From Moritella dasanensis ArB 0140 (GTDB lineage Bacteria > Pseudomonadota > Gammaproteobacteria > Enterobacterales > Moritellaceae), in NCBI RefSeq assembly GCF_000276805.1, contig NZ_AKXQ01000014.1, positions 62,001 through 126,000 on the forward strand: a stretch of DNA of 64,000 nucleotides, given 5' to 3'. The translations under genes and the position numbers were made by a program. The notes beneath the pieces were generated by a model. It did no database searches. It worked only from the letters and a program-made list of their open reading frames with translations, and had not been told where the DNA came from. Within the stretch, counting starts at the first letter, position 1; each line of letters begins with the position of its first letter. Below are positions 1-8,777 of the stretch, piece after piece.

Positions 1-411
1 GCCTCCAGAAAGTTCGCTCGGAAAGCGCTTTAGCCAACTGGGATCAATTTTATAGCGTGCTAATTGCTTAGTATCAATAGGATGGCTTTCAGTTAATGAT
101 CGCTCTAATGACCAGCGGGGATTAAAGGCAAATTCAGGCTGTTGGCAGATCCACTGCACACTGTTTGGGTTATGTTTCGTTATTATAGGTTCTATTGCAG
201 GTTCTAATGTCGCTATTCTTAGTTTAGATGGTGACTGTGATAGCGAGCCTGAATGCAAAGGGTGCATACCCGCAAGTACCATTGCTAGCGTTGATTTTCC
301 ACAACCGCTAGGGCCTGTTAGACCGAGTATTTCACCACTATGTAATATTAATTTAGGTAACGTAATTAATTGCTTGTCTCTTTTGGCTGTGCCATTAACT
401 AGCTTTAGCAT
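1..411 (-). CDS. ABC transporter ATP-binding protein, NikE/DppF-like (partial)
   Basis: The start lies in the window and the C-terminal half runs off the left edge, leaving 137 codons. Visible motifs are a Walker A loop GPSGCGKST near residue 37, a Q-loop region of the type CQQPEFAFNPRWSL, and the signature LSGG right at the window edge. The Walker B motif lies outside. The ATG at 409-411 follows an AAGGAG ribosome-binding site and overlaps the end of the upstream ATPase gene by 17 nt. It is the second ATPase of a five-gene ABC importer whose order matches nikABCDE/dppABCDF. The two ATPases of such systems form the heterodimeric motor under the permeases. Substrate is inferred from context only. 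Confidence 0.85.
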   Translation of the reverse strand, partial: MLKLVNGTAKRDKQLITLPKLILHSGEILGLTGPSGCGKSTLAMVLAGMHPLHSGSLSQSPSKLRIATLEPAIEPIITKHNPNSVQWICQQPEFAFNPRWSLERSLTESHPIDTKQLARYKIDPSWLKRFPSELSGG

Positions 412-1135
412 TACAGCTCCTTGTCCAGTTCGCAGGACTCGCATCCCAGAGTGCTTGAGTATAGGCATTGGCGATACCCAGTCTAATCGCTGTGGGGGTG
501 GTATTGTCGACGATATGACCATCCTTTAGCACCAGTATTCGATGTGCGACTTGCGTAATGCCTGGCAAATCATGGCTGATGATCATGACGCCTTTTGCTG
601 GATGTATTTTGTCTGGCTGACATAACGCGGCCAGTTCACTAAAAACTTTGTTGGAACGGCTTAATTCAAGTCCACAAGTCGGCTCGTCGGCAATGATAAA
701 ATCGGTATTTTGTATTAACGCCATTGCCGTGAGCACGCGTTTAGCCATACCTCCTGAGAGTTGGCTAGGGTAAAGGGTTAATATACTGTCATCTAAACCG
801 ACCTTTTGTAACGTAGCGGTTAGCTCTGCTGGTGTATTCTGAGATGCATTTGCTTGCTGGATCAATTGTGCACCGACACGTGTACTTGGGTTTAGCGCAG
901 TTGCCGCTTGCGCAACAATGGCAATACTGTTTTTGTTAGCTGATTTAAATTTAACCGTGCCCTGTAGGTTAAATCCCTGAGGACATGCTCCCAGCAATGC
1001 ATTTGCAAGAATACTTTTACCACTGCCACTGGCGCCTATTATCGCCAAGCATTCACCGCGTTTAACAGTGAAACTGGCATTTTTTAGCAGCTTGTGGTGA
1101 TTATTTTCAATGGTGAGTTGCTCAACGATTAACAT
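395..1135 (-). CDS. ABC transporter ATP-binding protein, NikD/DppD-like
   Basis: This is a 246-residue ATPase of the peptide/nickel importer family. Visible motifs are Walker A GASGSGKSI, signature LSGGMAKRV, Walker B FIIADEPT and the switch histidine in ISHDL. I chose the ATG at 1135 (MLIVEQL), which overlaps the upstream permease stop by 7 nt. The open frame extends upstream to 1240, but that part lies inside the permease gene and has no ABC homology. The usual C-terminal oligopeptide-transporter extension is short or absent, as in NikD rather than DppD. It lies in the same operon as the permeases and the binding protein. Confidence 0.87.
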   Translation of the reverse strand: MLIVEQLTIENNHHKLLKNASFTVKRGECLAIIGASGSGKSILANALLGACPQGFNLQGTVKFKSANKNSIAIVAQAATALNPSTRVGAQLIQQANASQNTPAELTATLQKVGLDDSILTLYPSQLSGGMAKRVLTAMALIQNTDFIIADEPTCGLELSRSNKVFSELAALCQPDKIHPAKGVMIISHDLPGITQVAHRILVLKDGHIVDNTTPTAIRLGIANAYTQALWDASPANWTRSCNAKAS

Positions 1136-1923
1136 GATGATTGGCCCTTTCTGAGTGAGCGAGTGAAGCAAGTTGCATTTTCTGCCAGTAATAATAAAGC
1201 CGTGATCAATACCAATCCTGGGAAGAGCGCTAACCACCAATTACCGATAATCAAATAGCGACTTGCTTCGGATAATAATATACCCATTGAAGGTTCATTT
1301 GGGTTTAAGCCAAAGCCAAGGAATGTTAATGCCGCTGCGTGCAGGATCGCGTGAGGTATCAGTAATAACAGACCTGTTAACCATTGTGGTAATAGGTGTG
1401 GCACCATGTGCTGTACTAAAACTTGCCAGTAGGGCTTACCAAAATTTCTAGCCAATAATACATAAGGTCGGCGTGTTAGCTGGATCACTTCGGCACGCAA
1501 TAACCGGGTCAATCGAGGCCAGTGACTTAATGTAATCGCAAAAATGACGCCCTGCGAGCTACCTTCTAATGCCAAGGTCAACAAAATCAGTAACAATAAA
1601 TGTGGTAATGACATCATGGTATCAACCAATAAGTCGACAAACCAAGCCAATCGTTGATGCGTACTGGCGATGATTGCGAGACTAAATGCAATCATCGAAC
1701 TCATTAATGCGGCAATGCCGCCAACTTGAAGGCTACTGATAAGTGCTTTCATAGTACGTGAAAATTGGTCTCGTCCAAGCCAGTCAGTACCGAACCAATA
1801 AGTGATTGAAGGGGGTTGTAACTTGGCCATTAAATCAATATCACTCCCTTGGCTAGGCCAAAAATAAGCGCCAGCAACCAGCAGCAGGAAGCAAATTAAA
1901 CTTGGGTAGGAGAGATGTTTCAT
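1129..1923 (-). CDS. ABC transporter permease, NikC/DppC-like
   Basis: This 264-residue inner-membrane permease has a first hydrophobic segment near residues 8-23 and further membrane spans. The N-terminal region contains WFGTDWLGRDQFSR, the hallmark of DppC/NikC permeases. The EAA-type cytoplasmic loop appears around residues 150-170 (ARNFGKPYWQVLVQHM), and GFGLNPNEPSMG is also typical. The start overlaps the preceding permease stop as ATGA, indicating translational coupling. It pairs with the NikB/DppB-like permease to form the membrane channel. Confidence 0.87.
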   Translation of the reverse strand: MKHLSYPSLICFLLLVAGAYFWPSQGSDIDLMAKLQPPSITYWFGTDWLGRDQFSRTMKALISSLQVGGIAALMSSMIAFSLAIIASTHQRLAWFVDLLVDTMMSLPHLLLLILLTLALEGSSQGVIFAITLSHWPRLTRLLRAEVIQLTRRPYVLLARNFGKPYWQVLVQHMVPHLLPQWLTGLLLLIPHAILHAAALTFLGFGLNPNEPSMGILLSEASRYLIIGNWWLALFPGLVLITALLLLAENATCFTRSLRKGQSSC

Positions 1924-2906
1924 TGCGTTATATCCTGACCGGGCAAAAGGGAGTAATGCAGTAAATTAGCGATGCTATTACCCGTAAAAATGAATACCGA
2001 TGAGATTAAGGTGATGCCCATTAATAAGGCGGTGTCGCCACTGAGTCCTGCAATCACTAGGGTATTTCCAAGTCCGGGATAATTAAATACCGTTTCAGCT
2101 AATATTGAACCGCCAAATAATTCCGCAAAACTGGCAAATTGCAGTACTAAAGCAGGAGTGAGGCTGTTTCTCAATATGTGGTGACGAATAATACCGCAAG
2201 TAGATTTACCATGTATGCGGGCATAATTGACATGTTCACTGGCTAATACATCCAGTACTTTTTCTTTGGTGTGCAGCACGATGGGCGCTAAACTCGTCGC
2301 CGCGAGCGCAATACATGGCAATATCAAGTGCTCTAAACGGGTTAACCAAGGTACATTACTTGGATCCATGCCTAATGGAGCAGAACAACAAACAGGTAAT
2401 ACACTCAGCTTGACTGCAAATACATAGATAAGGATTAAGCCAAGCCAAAAAGAGGGCGTGCTGGCTAATACCCAGGCAAAACGAGTGATCAGCCGATCCC
2501 AAATACTGTTTTCTGTTAAGGCTGCAATAAGCCCTAAAACGTAACCGAAAAACAATGATAATGTCCAACTTGCTGCCATCAATAATAACGATGACGGAAA
2601 GCGTTCGATAATAATATTGCTAACGGGTTGTTGAAATTTAATCGAAAATCCGAGATCGCCCTGCAGTAAATGTTGACCCCAGATGATGAAGCGTTCAGAA
2701 ATACTCTGGTCTAAACCTAAATTCTGAGCGAGTAAGAGCCGTTGTTCATTAGATATTGACATCATTTGATCGCCAATATAATAATTGAGCGGCTCGATAG
2801 GTGAAACCGCCAGCAACATGAAGGCGAACAGTGTCACTAGTATTAACTGAAGCATCAGTCTCGCTGTCGAGCTGGCAATAATGGTTATTGGCATGTCCAT
2901 GACCAT
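1920..2906 (-). CDS. ABC transporter permease, NikB/DppB-like
   Basis: This 328-residue inner-membrane permease of the DppB/NikB family has an N-terminal hydrophobic segment. It carries the typical sequence LGLDQSISERFIIWGQHLLQGDLGFS around residues 60-90, with membrane helices following, and a C-terminal region ETVFNYPGLG typical of the family. Three in-frame ATGs (2906, 2900, 2894) lie inside the end of the binding-protein gene, so the start overlaps that gene by 10-22 nt. The exact start is undecided. Transcribed with the binding protein, second permease and two ATPases. Confidence 0.86.
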   Translation of the reverse strand: MVMDMPITIIASSTARLMLQLILVTLFAFMLLAVSPIEPLNYYIGDQMMSISNEQRLLLAQNLGLDQSISERFIIWGQHLLQGDLGFSIKFQQPVSNIIIERFPSSLLLMAASWTLSLFFGYVLGLIAALTENSIWDRLITRFAWVLASTPSFWLGLILIYVFAVKLSVLPVCCSAPLGMDPSNVPWLTRLEHLILPCIALAATSLAPIVLHTKEKVLDVLASEHVNYARIHGKSTCGIIRHHILRNSLTPALVLQFASFAELFGGSILAETVFNYPGLGNTLVIAGLSGDTALLMGITLISSVFIFTGNSIANLLHYSLLPGQDITQ

Positions 2907-4450
2907 TCAGTAATATTTGCAGTGAGTGGCCAACCATGTCCATGAGGTTCTGGTATTGGATCACCAAGATCTAAGCATGAAGACGTAGCGTATAAATGGT
3001 CTAAATTGACTAACCAAGTCCAGGGTTGATCTGCCAATATTTGCTGTTGAGCCTGTTGCCAAAATGGCAAAGATGCTTCCCAAGACGGGGCATTACTTGC
3101 TTGTTCAAGCGCGCGATCAACGAGCTTACTTTTATAGAAGCCAGTGTTAAAGAAATCGACACCAGCAAAGTCACTGTGATAGACAAAGCGAACTTCTTTT
3201 GCTGAGTGGCTACCAAAGCCCATTAATACTGGATTCTCATGCATTTTTGTCGCAATGAAATCCCAGCTACCAGCAAGTAATTCAATATTAATACCTAAGG
3301 GTTTAACCATATCAGCGGCGACAATTGATAATTGTTCACGGACGCTATCGCCAGATTTGTATAATAGGGTCATGTTGGCTTCATGGCCATTTTTGTCGAT
3401 AATGCCATTACCATTGGTATCTGCCCAGCCAGCATCACTGAGTATTTTCCGCGCGGCATGAAGGTCTGCACCATTTAGTAAGTTTTGCTCTACTGGACCC
3501 CAAGGCATACCATCAGCAATGGAGTGGGCTGGGCGGCCATAACCGTTTAATACGCCATTGACCAACAAATCACGATCCATTGCCAGGTTGATTGCTTGTC
3601 TAATTGCAAGATCTTGGCTGACGTTGTTGCCATTTATTTGTTGATTATCTGTTTTGTTGGGGTTGTTTACAGGCCAAGAAATGCCTCGATTATCAACACT
3701 GTCAATTTTCCATAACGCGAGAGGTGGTGTGATCACCGCTGAAAATCGTTGAGGAATAGCGGCAAGTTGTAATTGACCGGACTTGAGTAAGGCTAACTTG
3801 CTGTCTTCATCGGTGAACACAATTAAGATATCTTTAAATTGTGGTTTTTGTGCGTAATAGAACGGATTTGCGGTCACGAGTAGTTGCTGACCCTTGTCCC
3901 AACGTTTGAAAATATACGGACCAGAACCGATTGGATGCTGACCATAATTTTCGTCATAACCGTCTTTTGGTACGATACCAAGTGACGTAAGCTCATCGAT
4001 GAAAGTGATGTCAGGTTGCTTTAGCACAAATTGGATCTTGCTTGAATCTAGTACTTTAATGTTAACTAAGTTATTTAAATCATGAGTCGTGGCCGCATTC
4101 TTTGCGGTCAGATAGGTAAAAGCGATATCTGATGTGGTGAGATCGACGCCATTACTAAATTTTATATTCGGTTTTAATTCAATGGTCCAGGTTAAGCGGT
4201 CGCTTGAAAGCGTCCAGTTTGCAGCAAGGTCTCCACTGAGTGCTAATTCTTTATTTCGGCGGATCAATGTCGATTGAAATAAAGGATCGCCATAACGCCC
4301 CCAGCCATAAATAGGATTAAACCCAGCATCCGGCTCATTGCCTAAAGATATAATCAACTGTTTCGGTGTGGCCGCGTAAGACTCTGAAACTAAGATTGTC
4401 AATGGTGCTGTAATGGCAACCGTTACCAATAATAAAGATGATAATTTCAT
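2885..4450 (-). CDS. ABC transporter periplasmic substrate-binding protein, family 5 (possible nickel binder)
   Basis: This is a 521-residue periplasmic solute-binding protein. It has a signal peptide (MKLSSLLLV, probable cleavage after SYA near residue 26) followed by SBP family 5 features: DRLTWTIELKPNIKFSNG, IGSGPYIFKRW, and repeated DLA.RQAINLAMDR. The C-terminus contains EPHGHGWPL, a histidine-containing segment that could bind metal. Family 5 covers peptides, nickel and other cargo. Nickel is an inference from NikABCDE order and from the divergent hypB. The ATG at 4450 has an AAGGATC ribosome-binding site. It could equally be a peptide binder. Confidence 0.82.
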   Translation of the reverse strand: MKLSSLLLVTVAITAPLTILVSESYAATPKQLIISLGNEPDAGFNPIYGWGRYGDPLFQSTLIRRNKELALSGDLAANWTLSSDRLTWTIELKPNIKFSNGVDLTTSDIAFTYLTAKNAATTHDLNNLVNIKVLDSSKIQFVLKQPDITFIDELTSLGIVPKDGYDENYGQHPIGSGPYIFKRWDKGQQLLVTANPFYYAQKPQFKDILIVFTDEDSKLALLKSGQLQLAAIPQRFSAVITPPLALWKIDSVDNRGISWPVNNPNKTDNQQINGNNVSQDLAIRQAINLAMDRDLLVNGVLNGYGRPAHSIADGMPWGPVEQNLLNGADLHAARKILSDAGWADTNGNGIIDKNGHEANMTLLYKSGDSVREQLSIVAADMVKPLGINIELLAGSWDFIATKMHENPVLMGFGSHSAKEVRFVYHSDFAGVDFFNTGFYKSKLVDRALEQASNAPSWEASLPFWQQAQQQILADQPWTWLVNLDHLYATSSCLDLGDPIPEPHGHGWPLTANITEWSWTCQ

Positions 4451-4623
4451 TTTTATGATCCTTCATACATTTAGAGTAATCATACTAATATTAAATTCGT
4501 GGCCCTCAAAGATAAAAAAGTGTTAAACATCACAGTTTTATAAAACAGTATTTAAAGGTTAATTTTCATGTTCGATGAAACAGCATATTTCACATTTTCC
4601 TTACCAAATAAACGTTTTGGTAA

Positions 4624-4663
4624 CATGGGATAGCGTATTTGTGACAAGTCGTATCATCCCATG
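4624..4663. promoter_or_regulatory. Inverted repeat, 8-bp arms (candidate operator)
   Basis: CATGGGAT at 4624-4631 is matched by its reverse complement ATCCCATG at 4656-4663, with 24 nt between them. It lies about 175 nt upstream of the binding-protein gene. The widely spaced arms resemble the geometry of a dimeric or tetrameric regulator such as NikR, but the sequence does not match the enterobacterial NikR site GTATGA-N16-TCATAC. Confidence 0.35.
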
Positions 4664-4702
4664 TCTCTGTCATTATCTCCGTTCTTTCTCCTCGTTTAGG
4701 TT

Positions 4703-4737
4703 TCAATACATAACAATATTTTAATGTTATGTATTGA
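4703..4737. promoter_or_regulatory. Perfect 13-bp inverted repeat (candidate operator)
   Basis: TCAATACATAACA at 4703-4715 is followed by a 9-nt spacer and its perfect reverse complement at 4725-4737. It is the longest perfect palindrome in the importer/hypB intergenic region. It has no G+C-rich stem or T-run, so a protein-binding site is more likely than a terminator. The regulator is unknown. Confidence 0.45.
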
Positions 4738-4782
4738 TTTAAAAATTAAAAATACGATCAACTTCAAATTAATAGAGTAATT

Positions 4783-4823
4783 ACTCCAAAGTATGACCTA
4801 CGTCTTAGTAGGTAGTTTGAAGT
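4783..4823. promoter_or_regulatory. Nested inverted repeat upstream of hypB
   Basis: The inner arms ACCTAC (4796-4801) and GTAGGT (4808-4813) are perfect. The outer arms ACTCCAAA (4783-4790) and TTTGAAGT (4816-4823) match with one mismatch. The element sits about 90 nt upstream of the hypB start and may be an activator or repressor site or a leader hairpin. Confidence 0.35.
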
Positions 4824-4911
4824 AAGGGTAATATGGCCGCATAAAATTTTTAATTATTGATAGGGTAAGAGGAAAAACCTCCCCCGAATTTCATAACAGA
4901 GGTGAAAAATC

Positions 4912-5583
4912 ATGAAAAACTTTAAAATTCTTGAGATTAAAGAAGGCATATTCGACAACAATAACAAGGAAGCAGACTTGTTAAGAGCTGAATTAAAACA
5001 GCAAAATAATTTGTTAATAAATCTGATGTCTTCTCCTGGTTCAGGTAAGACGACGACGCTGGTAAGCACAATTAATGCGTTAAAAGACGAAATGAAAATC
5101 GGTGTTATGGAAGCGGATATCGACTCTGATGTTGATGCTCACACTATCGCCAATACTGGCACAAAAGTAATCCAACTACATACTGGTGGCATGTGTCATC
5201 TTGATGCTGAGATGACGAAACAAGGTCTAGAGGGGTTAGGTTCAGAAGGTCTTGATTTAACCATTCTTGAAAATGTAGGTAATTTAGTGTGTCCAGCTGA
5301 GTTTGATACCGGTGCAGCAAAAAATGTCATGATTTTAAGTGTGCCAGAAGGTGATGACAAGCCACTTAAATATCCTCTAATGTTCTCTATTTGTGATGTA
5401 TTACTGATTAATAAAATTGATGCCATGGGGTTCTTTGATTTTGATTTAGAAGCCGCGACAACGCGTGTAAAAAAATTAAATCCAAATATTAAAGTTTTTC
5501 CTATCTCTGCTAAAACTGGCGAAGGCGTTGAAGCTTGGACTAACTGGCTTCGTGGTGCAGTGAAAGATTGGCAAGAATCATAA
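4912..5583 (+). CDS. hypB: Hydrogenase/urease nickel incorporation GTPase HypB
   Basis: This 223-residue SIMIBI-class GTPase delivers nickel to [NiFe]-hydrogenase precursors together with HypA. The P-loop is SSPGSGKTT (residues 40-48), followed by the family block MEADIDSDVDAHTI and HTGGMCHLDAEM. C95-H96 and C127 (NLVCPAEFD) correspond to the G-domain metal site of HypB. NKID at 167-170 is the base-specificity motif. The N-terminal CxxCGC high-affinity site and the His-rich stretch of some HypB proteins are absent, so this is the short form. It heads a plus-strand series hypB - flavoprotein - hypA - flavoprotein. No hypCDEF or hydrogenase subunits are in the window. Confidence 0.93.
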   Translation: MKNFKILEIKEGIFDNNNKEADLLRAELKQQNNLLINLMSSPGSGKTTTLVSTINALKDEMKIGVMEADIDSDVDAHTIANTGTKVIQLHTGGMCHLDAEMTKQGLEGLGSEGLDLTILENVGNLVCPAEFDTGAAKNVMILSVPEGDDKPLKYPLMFSICDVLLINKIDAMGFFDFDLEAATTRVKKLNPNIKVFPISAKTGEGVEAWTNWLRGAVKDWQES

Positions 5584-5619
5584 AAATTATAAAAATAGAG
5601 TTTTAGCTTTGGAGGCAAT

Positions 5620-8310
5620 GTGGAAAATAAAGATAAGGTCTTAGATCTTGCGAACAAGATCAGTCGGGTTAAGCGAGGGTCAAAAGCAGGCATTACGTTT
5701 GATGATCCTGAGTATAAAATTTATAGCCCTTGGATGTCGGAAGATGTGGCAGAGGTTACCCTTTGCTTGAAACTGCGTGAAAAAATGAGTGCTGCAGAAG
5801 TTGCTGCTGTATGCGGCAGACCTGAAAAAGAAGTGGCTGAACTGCTATGGGAATCTGCGGTGGGCGGTGCTGCCTTTGTAAACAATGTTGACGGTGTAGA
5901 CAAATACTGGATCGATATCTGGGTGCCAGGCCACATGGAAATGGTTGTTAACAATAAAGAACTTATTCAAAAGTATCCTGAACTAGGTGCAGCGTTTGAT
6001 GCATTCGGTAAGAAAAAAGGCCCACTATGCGCAGGTAACATCCCTGTTGGTAAAGGCCCTATGCGTGTGATCCCAATCCAAACTGCGATTGATGGTGATA
6101 CGAGAACGGCTTCTTATGAAGAAGTGTCTAAATACCTTGATGATAATGAAGTGTTCTCTCTTTCTGATTGTGCTTGCCGTACCTCTCGCGAAGCCATGGA
6201 TGAAGGTTGTGGTCACTTAAAAGAAGATATCTGTATTCAGATGGGACATGCTGCGGAATACTATATCCGTACCGGTCGTGGTCGCGCTATCAGCCGTGAT
6301 GAAGCGATGGTCGTGATCCAAAAAGCCGAAGATAACGGCTTGATGCACAGCATTCCCAACTTAGATGGTTCGGGTAAAACCCATGCGATCTGTAACTGTT
6401 GTGGTTGTGGTTGTTTTGCGATGAGACTTGCAGAGCAGTGGCAAAACCCGGATATGGTTCGTTCGAACTACACGGTTAAAATTGACTTAGATAAATGTGT
6501 TGCTTGTGGCGAATGTGTTGAAACATGTCCGACGAATGCATTGAAGTTGGGTCAGAAATTATGCAGCAAAGTACCTGAACCAGTAATAGAGCGTGAACTT
6601 CCGCATAATACGGAATGGGGCGAAGATAAGTTCAACCCGGATTACCGTGAAAATAAACAAGTTGTAATGGAAGGCGGTACAGCACCTTGTAAAGCGGGCT
6701 GTCCGGCACATATCGGCGTGCAAGGTTATATCAAACTTGCGTCGCAAGGTAATTACGAAGAAGCACTAAAACTGATTAAAATGGAAAATCCATTCCCAGC
6801 CGTGTGCGGCCGTATCTGTCCAAAATTCTGTGAAGATGATTGTACCCGTTGTGATCTTGATGGTGCGGTTGCTGTCGATGATATTAAAAAATTCATTGCA
6901 CAAAAAGAAATGGACGCGGATACACGCTATATCCCGACAATTAAATACGACTACGACCAGAAAATTGCGGTTATCGGTGGTGGTCCAGCCGGTCTTTCTT
7001 GTGCTTACTACCTCGCTGTTGAAGGCTACAAAGTAACGGTATTTGAAAAACAAACTGCACTGGGTGGTATGTTAACACTCGGTATCCCATCTTATCGATT
7101 AGAAAAAGATGTGATTAACGCAGAAATCGACGTGCTAAGAGAAATCGGCGTTGAGTTTAAAACTGGCGTTGAAATTGGTAAAGACATCACGCTTGCTGAG
7201 CTGAGAAAACAAGATTTCCAAGCATTCTACATGGCAATTGGTGCGCAAGCTGGTCGTCCGTTAGGACTTGACGGTGAAGATGCACAAGGTGTTGTTACTG
7301 GCGTTGAGTTCTTACGTCAAGTTAACCTGGGTGAAAATACTGATCTCGAAGGCAAAGTAATTGTTATCGGTGGTGGTAATGTTGCCATTGACGTAGCAAG
7401 AACCGCTACTCGAGTTGGAGCTGCACAAGTTGACATGTTCTGTCTTGAAAACCGCGAAAAAATGCCTGCACACGCAGAGGAAGTTCAAGAAGCGTTAGAT
7501 GAAGATATCAACGTTAACAATTCTTGGGGTCCAAAACGTATCGTGACTGAAGACGGCAAAGTCGTTGGTGTTGAATTCAGAAAATGTCTTTCTGTCATCG
7601 ATGCAAATGGCAGATTTAACCCGAGCTATGACGAAAATAATACTAAGATCGTTGATGCTGACCATGTATTGCTTTCAGTTGGCCAAGCAATTGCTTGGGG
7701 CAACATTCTTGAAAACAGTAACATCGAGTTGAATCCTAACCAAACAATCCCAGCAGACGCAGCAACTTATCAAACTGATGAGCCAGATGTATTTGCCGGC
7801 GGTGACGTGGTAACAGGCCCTCGGTTTGCCATTGATGCGATTGCAGCAGGTAAAGAAGGTGCTATTTCTATTCACCGTTATGTTCAAAATGGTCAAAGTT
7901 TGGTACTTGGTCGTATTAAACGCGATTACCGTGCGTTTGATAAAACCAACATTAATCTTGATGGATATGATAGCGCGCCTAGACAGCAAATTGCCCATGT
8001 TGACGGTAAAGCGTCGAAACAAACATTCCGCGATCTACGTGAGACATTCACAGAAGAACAAGTTCGGATAGAAACTCAGCGTTGCCTCGGTTGCGGTGTG
8101 GCTGTTGCCGACGAATTTATGTGTATCGGCTGTGGTTCTTGTACAACGAAATGTAGATTCGATGCGATCTCTCTTGTGAAAACTCACAACGCTGAAGGTT
8201 CTGACCTGAAAGAAGTGAAGAAGATCATTATCAAGCATGCGTTAAAACGTAAATTAAGAATTGCGGTAAACAAACCGATCAAAAAAATCAAATCGTTAAT
8301 GAAAATATAA
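5620..8310 (+). CDS. FeS-flavoprotein 1: N-terminal cysteine-rich/ferredoxin module fused to a GltD-like NAD(P) oxidoreductase
   Basis: This is an 896-residue multidomain redox protein. Residues 1-280 are a helical and cysteine-rich domain with CAC at 184-186, C197, C205 and a dense CNCCGCGC cluster at 258-265. Residues 293-303 are a ferredoxin motif CxxCxxCxxxCP. Residues 350-800 resemble the glutamate synthase small subunit: cysteines 357, 361, 396, 400, 404, 408 and 411, FAD loop GGGPAGLS near 453, NAD(P) loop GGGNVAID near 584, and AGGD near 726. The C-terminus carries a further cluster region (C822, C825, C835, C838, C841, C845). The start is GTG at 5620 after GGAGG. Likely role is electron transfer between NAD(P)H and ferredoxin-type carriers; the partner is unknown. 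It lies 36 nt after hypB and is paralogous to the gene at 9293. Confidence 0.85.
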   Translation: MENKDKVLDLANKISRVKRGSKAGITFDDPEYKIYSPWMSEDVAEVTLCLKLREKMSAAEVAAVCGRPEKEVAELLWESAVGGAAFVNNVDGVDKYWIDIWVPGHMEMVVNNKELIQKYPELGAAFDAFGKKKGPLCAGNIPVGKGPMRVIPIQTAIDGDTRTASYEEVSKYLDDNEVFSLSDCACRTSREAMDEGCGHLKEDICIQMGHAAEYYIRTGRGRAISRDEAMVVIQKAEDNGLMHSIPNLDGSGKTHAICNCCGCGCFAMRLAEQWQNPDMVRSNYTVKIDLDKCVACGECVETCPTNALKLGQKLCSKVPEPVIERELPHNTEWGEDKFNPDYRENKQVVMEGGTAPCKAGCPAHIGVQGYIKLASQGNYEEALKLIKMENPFPAVCGRICPKFCEDDCTRCDLDGAVAVDDIKKFIAQKEMDADTRYIPTIKYDYDQKIAVIGGGPAGLSCAYYLAVEGYKVTVFEKQTALGGMLTLGIPSYRLEKDVINAEIDVLREIGVEFKTGVEIGKDITLAELRKQDFQAFYMAIGAQAGRPLGLDGEDAQGVVTGVEFLRQVNLGENTDLEGKVIVIGGGNVAIDVARTATRVGAAQVDMFCLENREKMPAHAEEVQEALDEDINVNNSWGPKRIVTEDGKVVGVEFRKCLSVIDANGRFNPSYDENNTKIVDADHVLLSVGQAIAWGNILENSNIELNPNQTIPADAATYQTDEPDVFAGGDVVTGPRFAIDAIAAGKEGAISIHRYVQNGQSLVLGRIKRDYRAFDKTNINLDGYDSAPRQQIAHVDGKASKQTFRDLRETFTEEQVRIETQRCLGCGVAVADEFMCIGCGSCTTKCRFDAISLVKTHNAEGSDLKEVKKIIIKHALKRKLRIAVNKPIKKIKSLMKI

Positions 8311-8378
8311 GACATGAAGTGATAATAATATTATAAAACAGTTATTTAAATATGTTTTGATTGATTTATAAGTACATC

Positions 8379-8410
8379 AAAAGGCGGGGGATATCAGTTC
8401 TTCGCCTTTT
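8379..8410 (+). terminator. Hairpin with T-run between flavoprotein 1 and hypA
   Basis: AAAAGGCG at 8379-8386 pairs with CGCCTTTT at 8403-8410 around a 16-nt loop. The run of four T gives the look of an intrinsic terminator or attenuator. It ends 25 nt before the hypA start, so it could separate hypA expression from the upstream genes. Confidence 0.5.
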
Positions 8411-8435
8411 CAATTAAATTAATAAGGAGGTTGTT

Positions 8436-8777
8436 ATGCATGAATTAGGTGTTGTCTTTGAAGTTATCAAAACCGTTAAAAACTTTGTCGATAAAAATGA
8501 CTTAACAAAAGTCGATACAATCGTACTACAAATAGGTGAACTATCGTCCATGATCCCGAAATACATTCACGAGTGTTTCCCTGCCGCTATTGATGGTACA
8601 GAGTTTGAAGAGACAAAATTGGTGATTGAAATTATACCCGCTGCCGCTATCTGTAAAGGGTGTAAGCATGTTTTTAATATCATTAAGCATAAATCTCAAT
8701 GTCCAGAATGTGAAAGCCTGGAGTGGGGAATGTTAACCGGTAAAGAGTTCTCGATAAAAGAAGTTATTGCTTGTTAA
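8436..8777 (+). CDS. hypA: Hydrogenase maturation nickel metallochaperone HypA
   Basis: This 113-residue protein is the usual HypA length. The N-terminus MHEL supplies the nickel-binding Met1-His2-Glu3. The zinc site is two CxxC pairs, C73/C76 and C89/C92. HypA binds Ni(II) and works with HypB to load the [NiFe] centre of hydrogenase large subunits (or urease in some bacteria). A strong AAGGAGG ribosome-binding site precedes the ATG. It is flanked by two paralogous FeS-flavoprotein genes, an unusual arrangement because hypA and hypB are normally adjacent to each other or to hypC-F. Confidence 0.94.
   Translation: MHELGVVFEVIKTVKNFVDKNDLTKVDTIVLQIGELSSMIPKYIHECFPAAIDGTEFEETKLVIEIIPAAAICKGCKHVFNIIKHKSQCPECESLEWGMLTGKEFSIKEVIAC

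Larger units (their letters stand above)
4451..4911. other. Divergent intergenic region between the importer and hypB
   Basis: This 461-nt AT-rich region separates two divergent operons and holds no credible ORF. It contains three separate inverted repeats, listed individually. Both promoters must lie here, but I could not place convincing -35/-10 pairs. The hypB ribosome-binding site is AGAGGTG before the ATG at 4912. Confidence 0.6.

Noticed and set aside
4560-4911. NikR site GTATGA-N16-TCATAC or sigma-54 promoter before hypB
   Set aside because: No matching half-sites with the right spacing and no TGGC-N8/9-TTGC pattern could be found.
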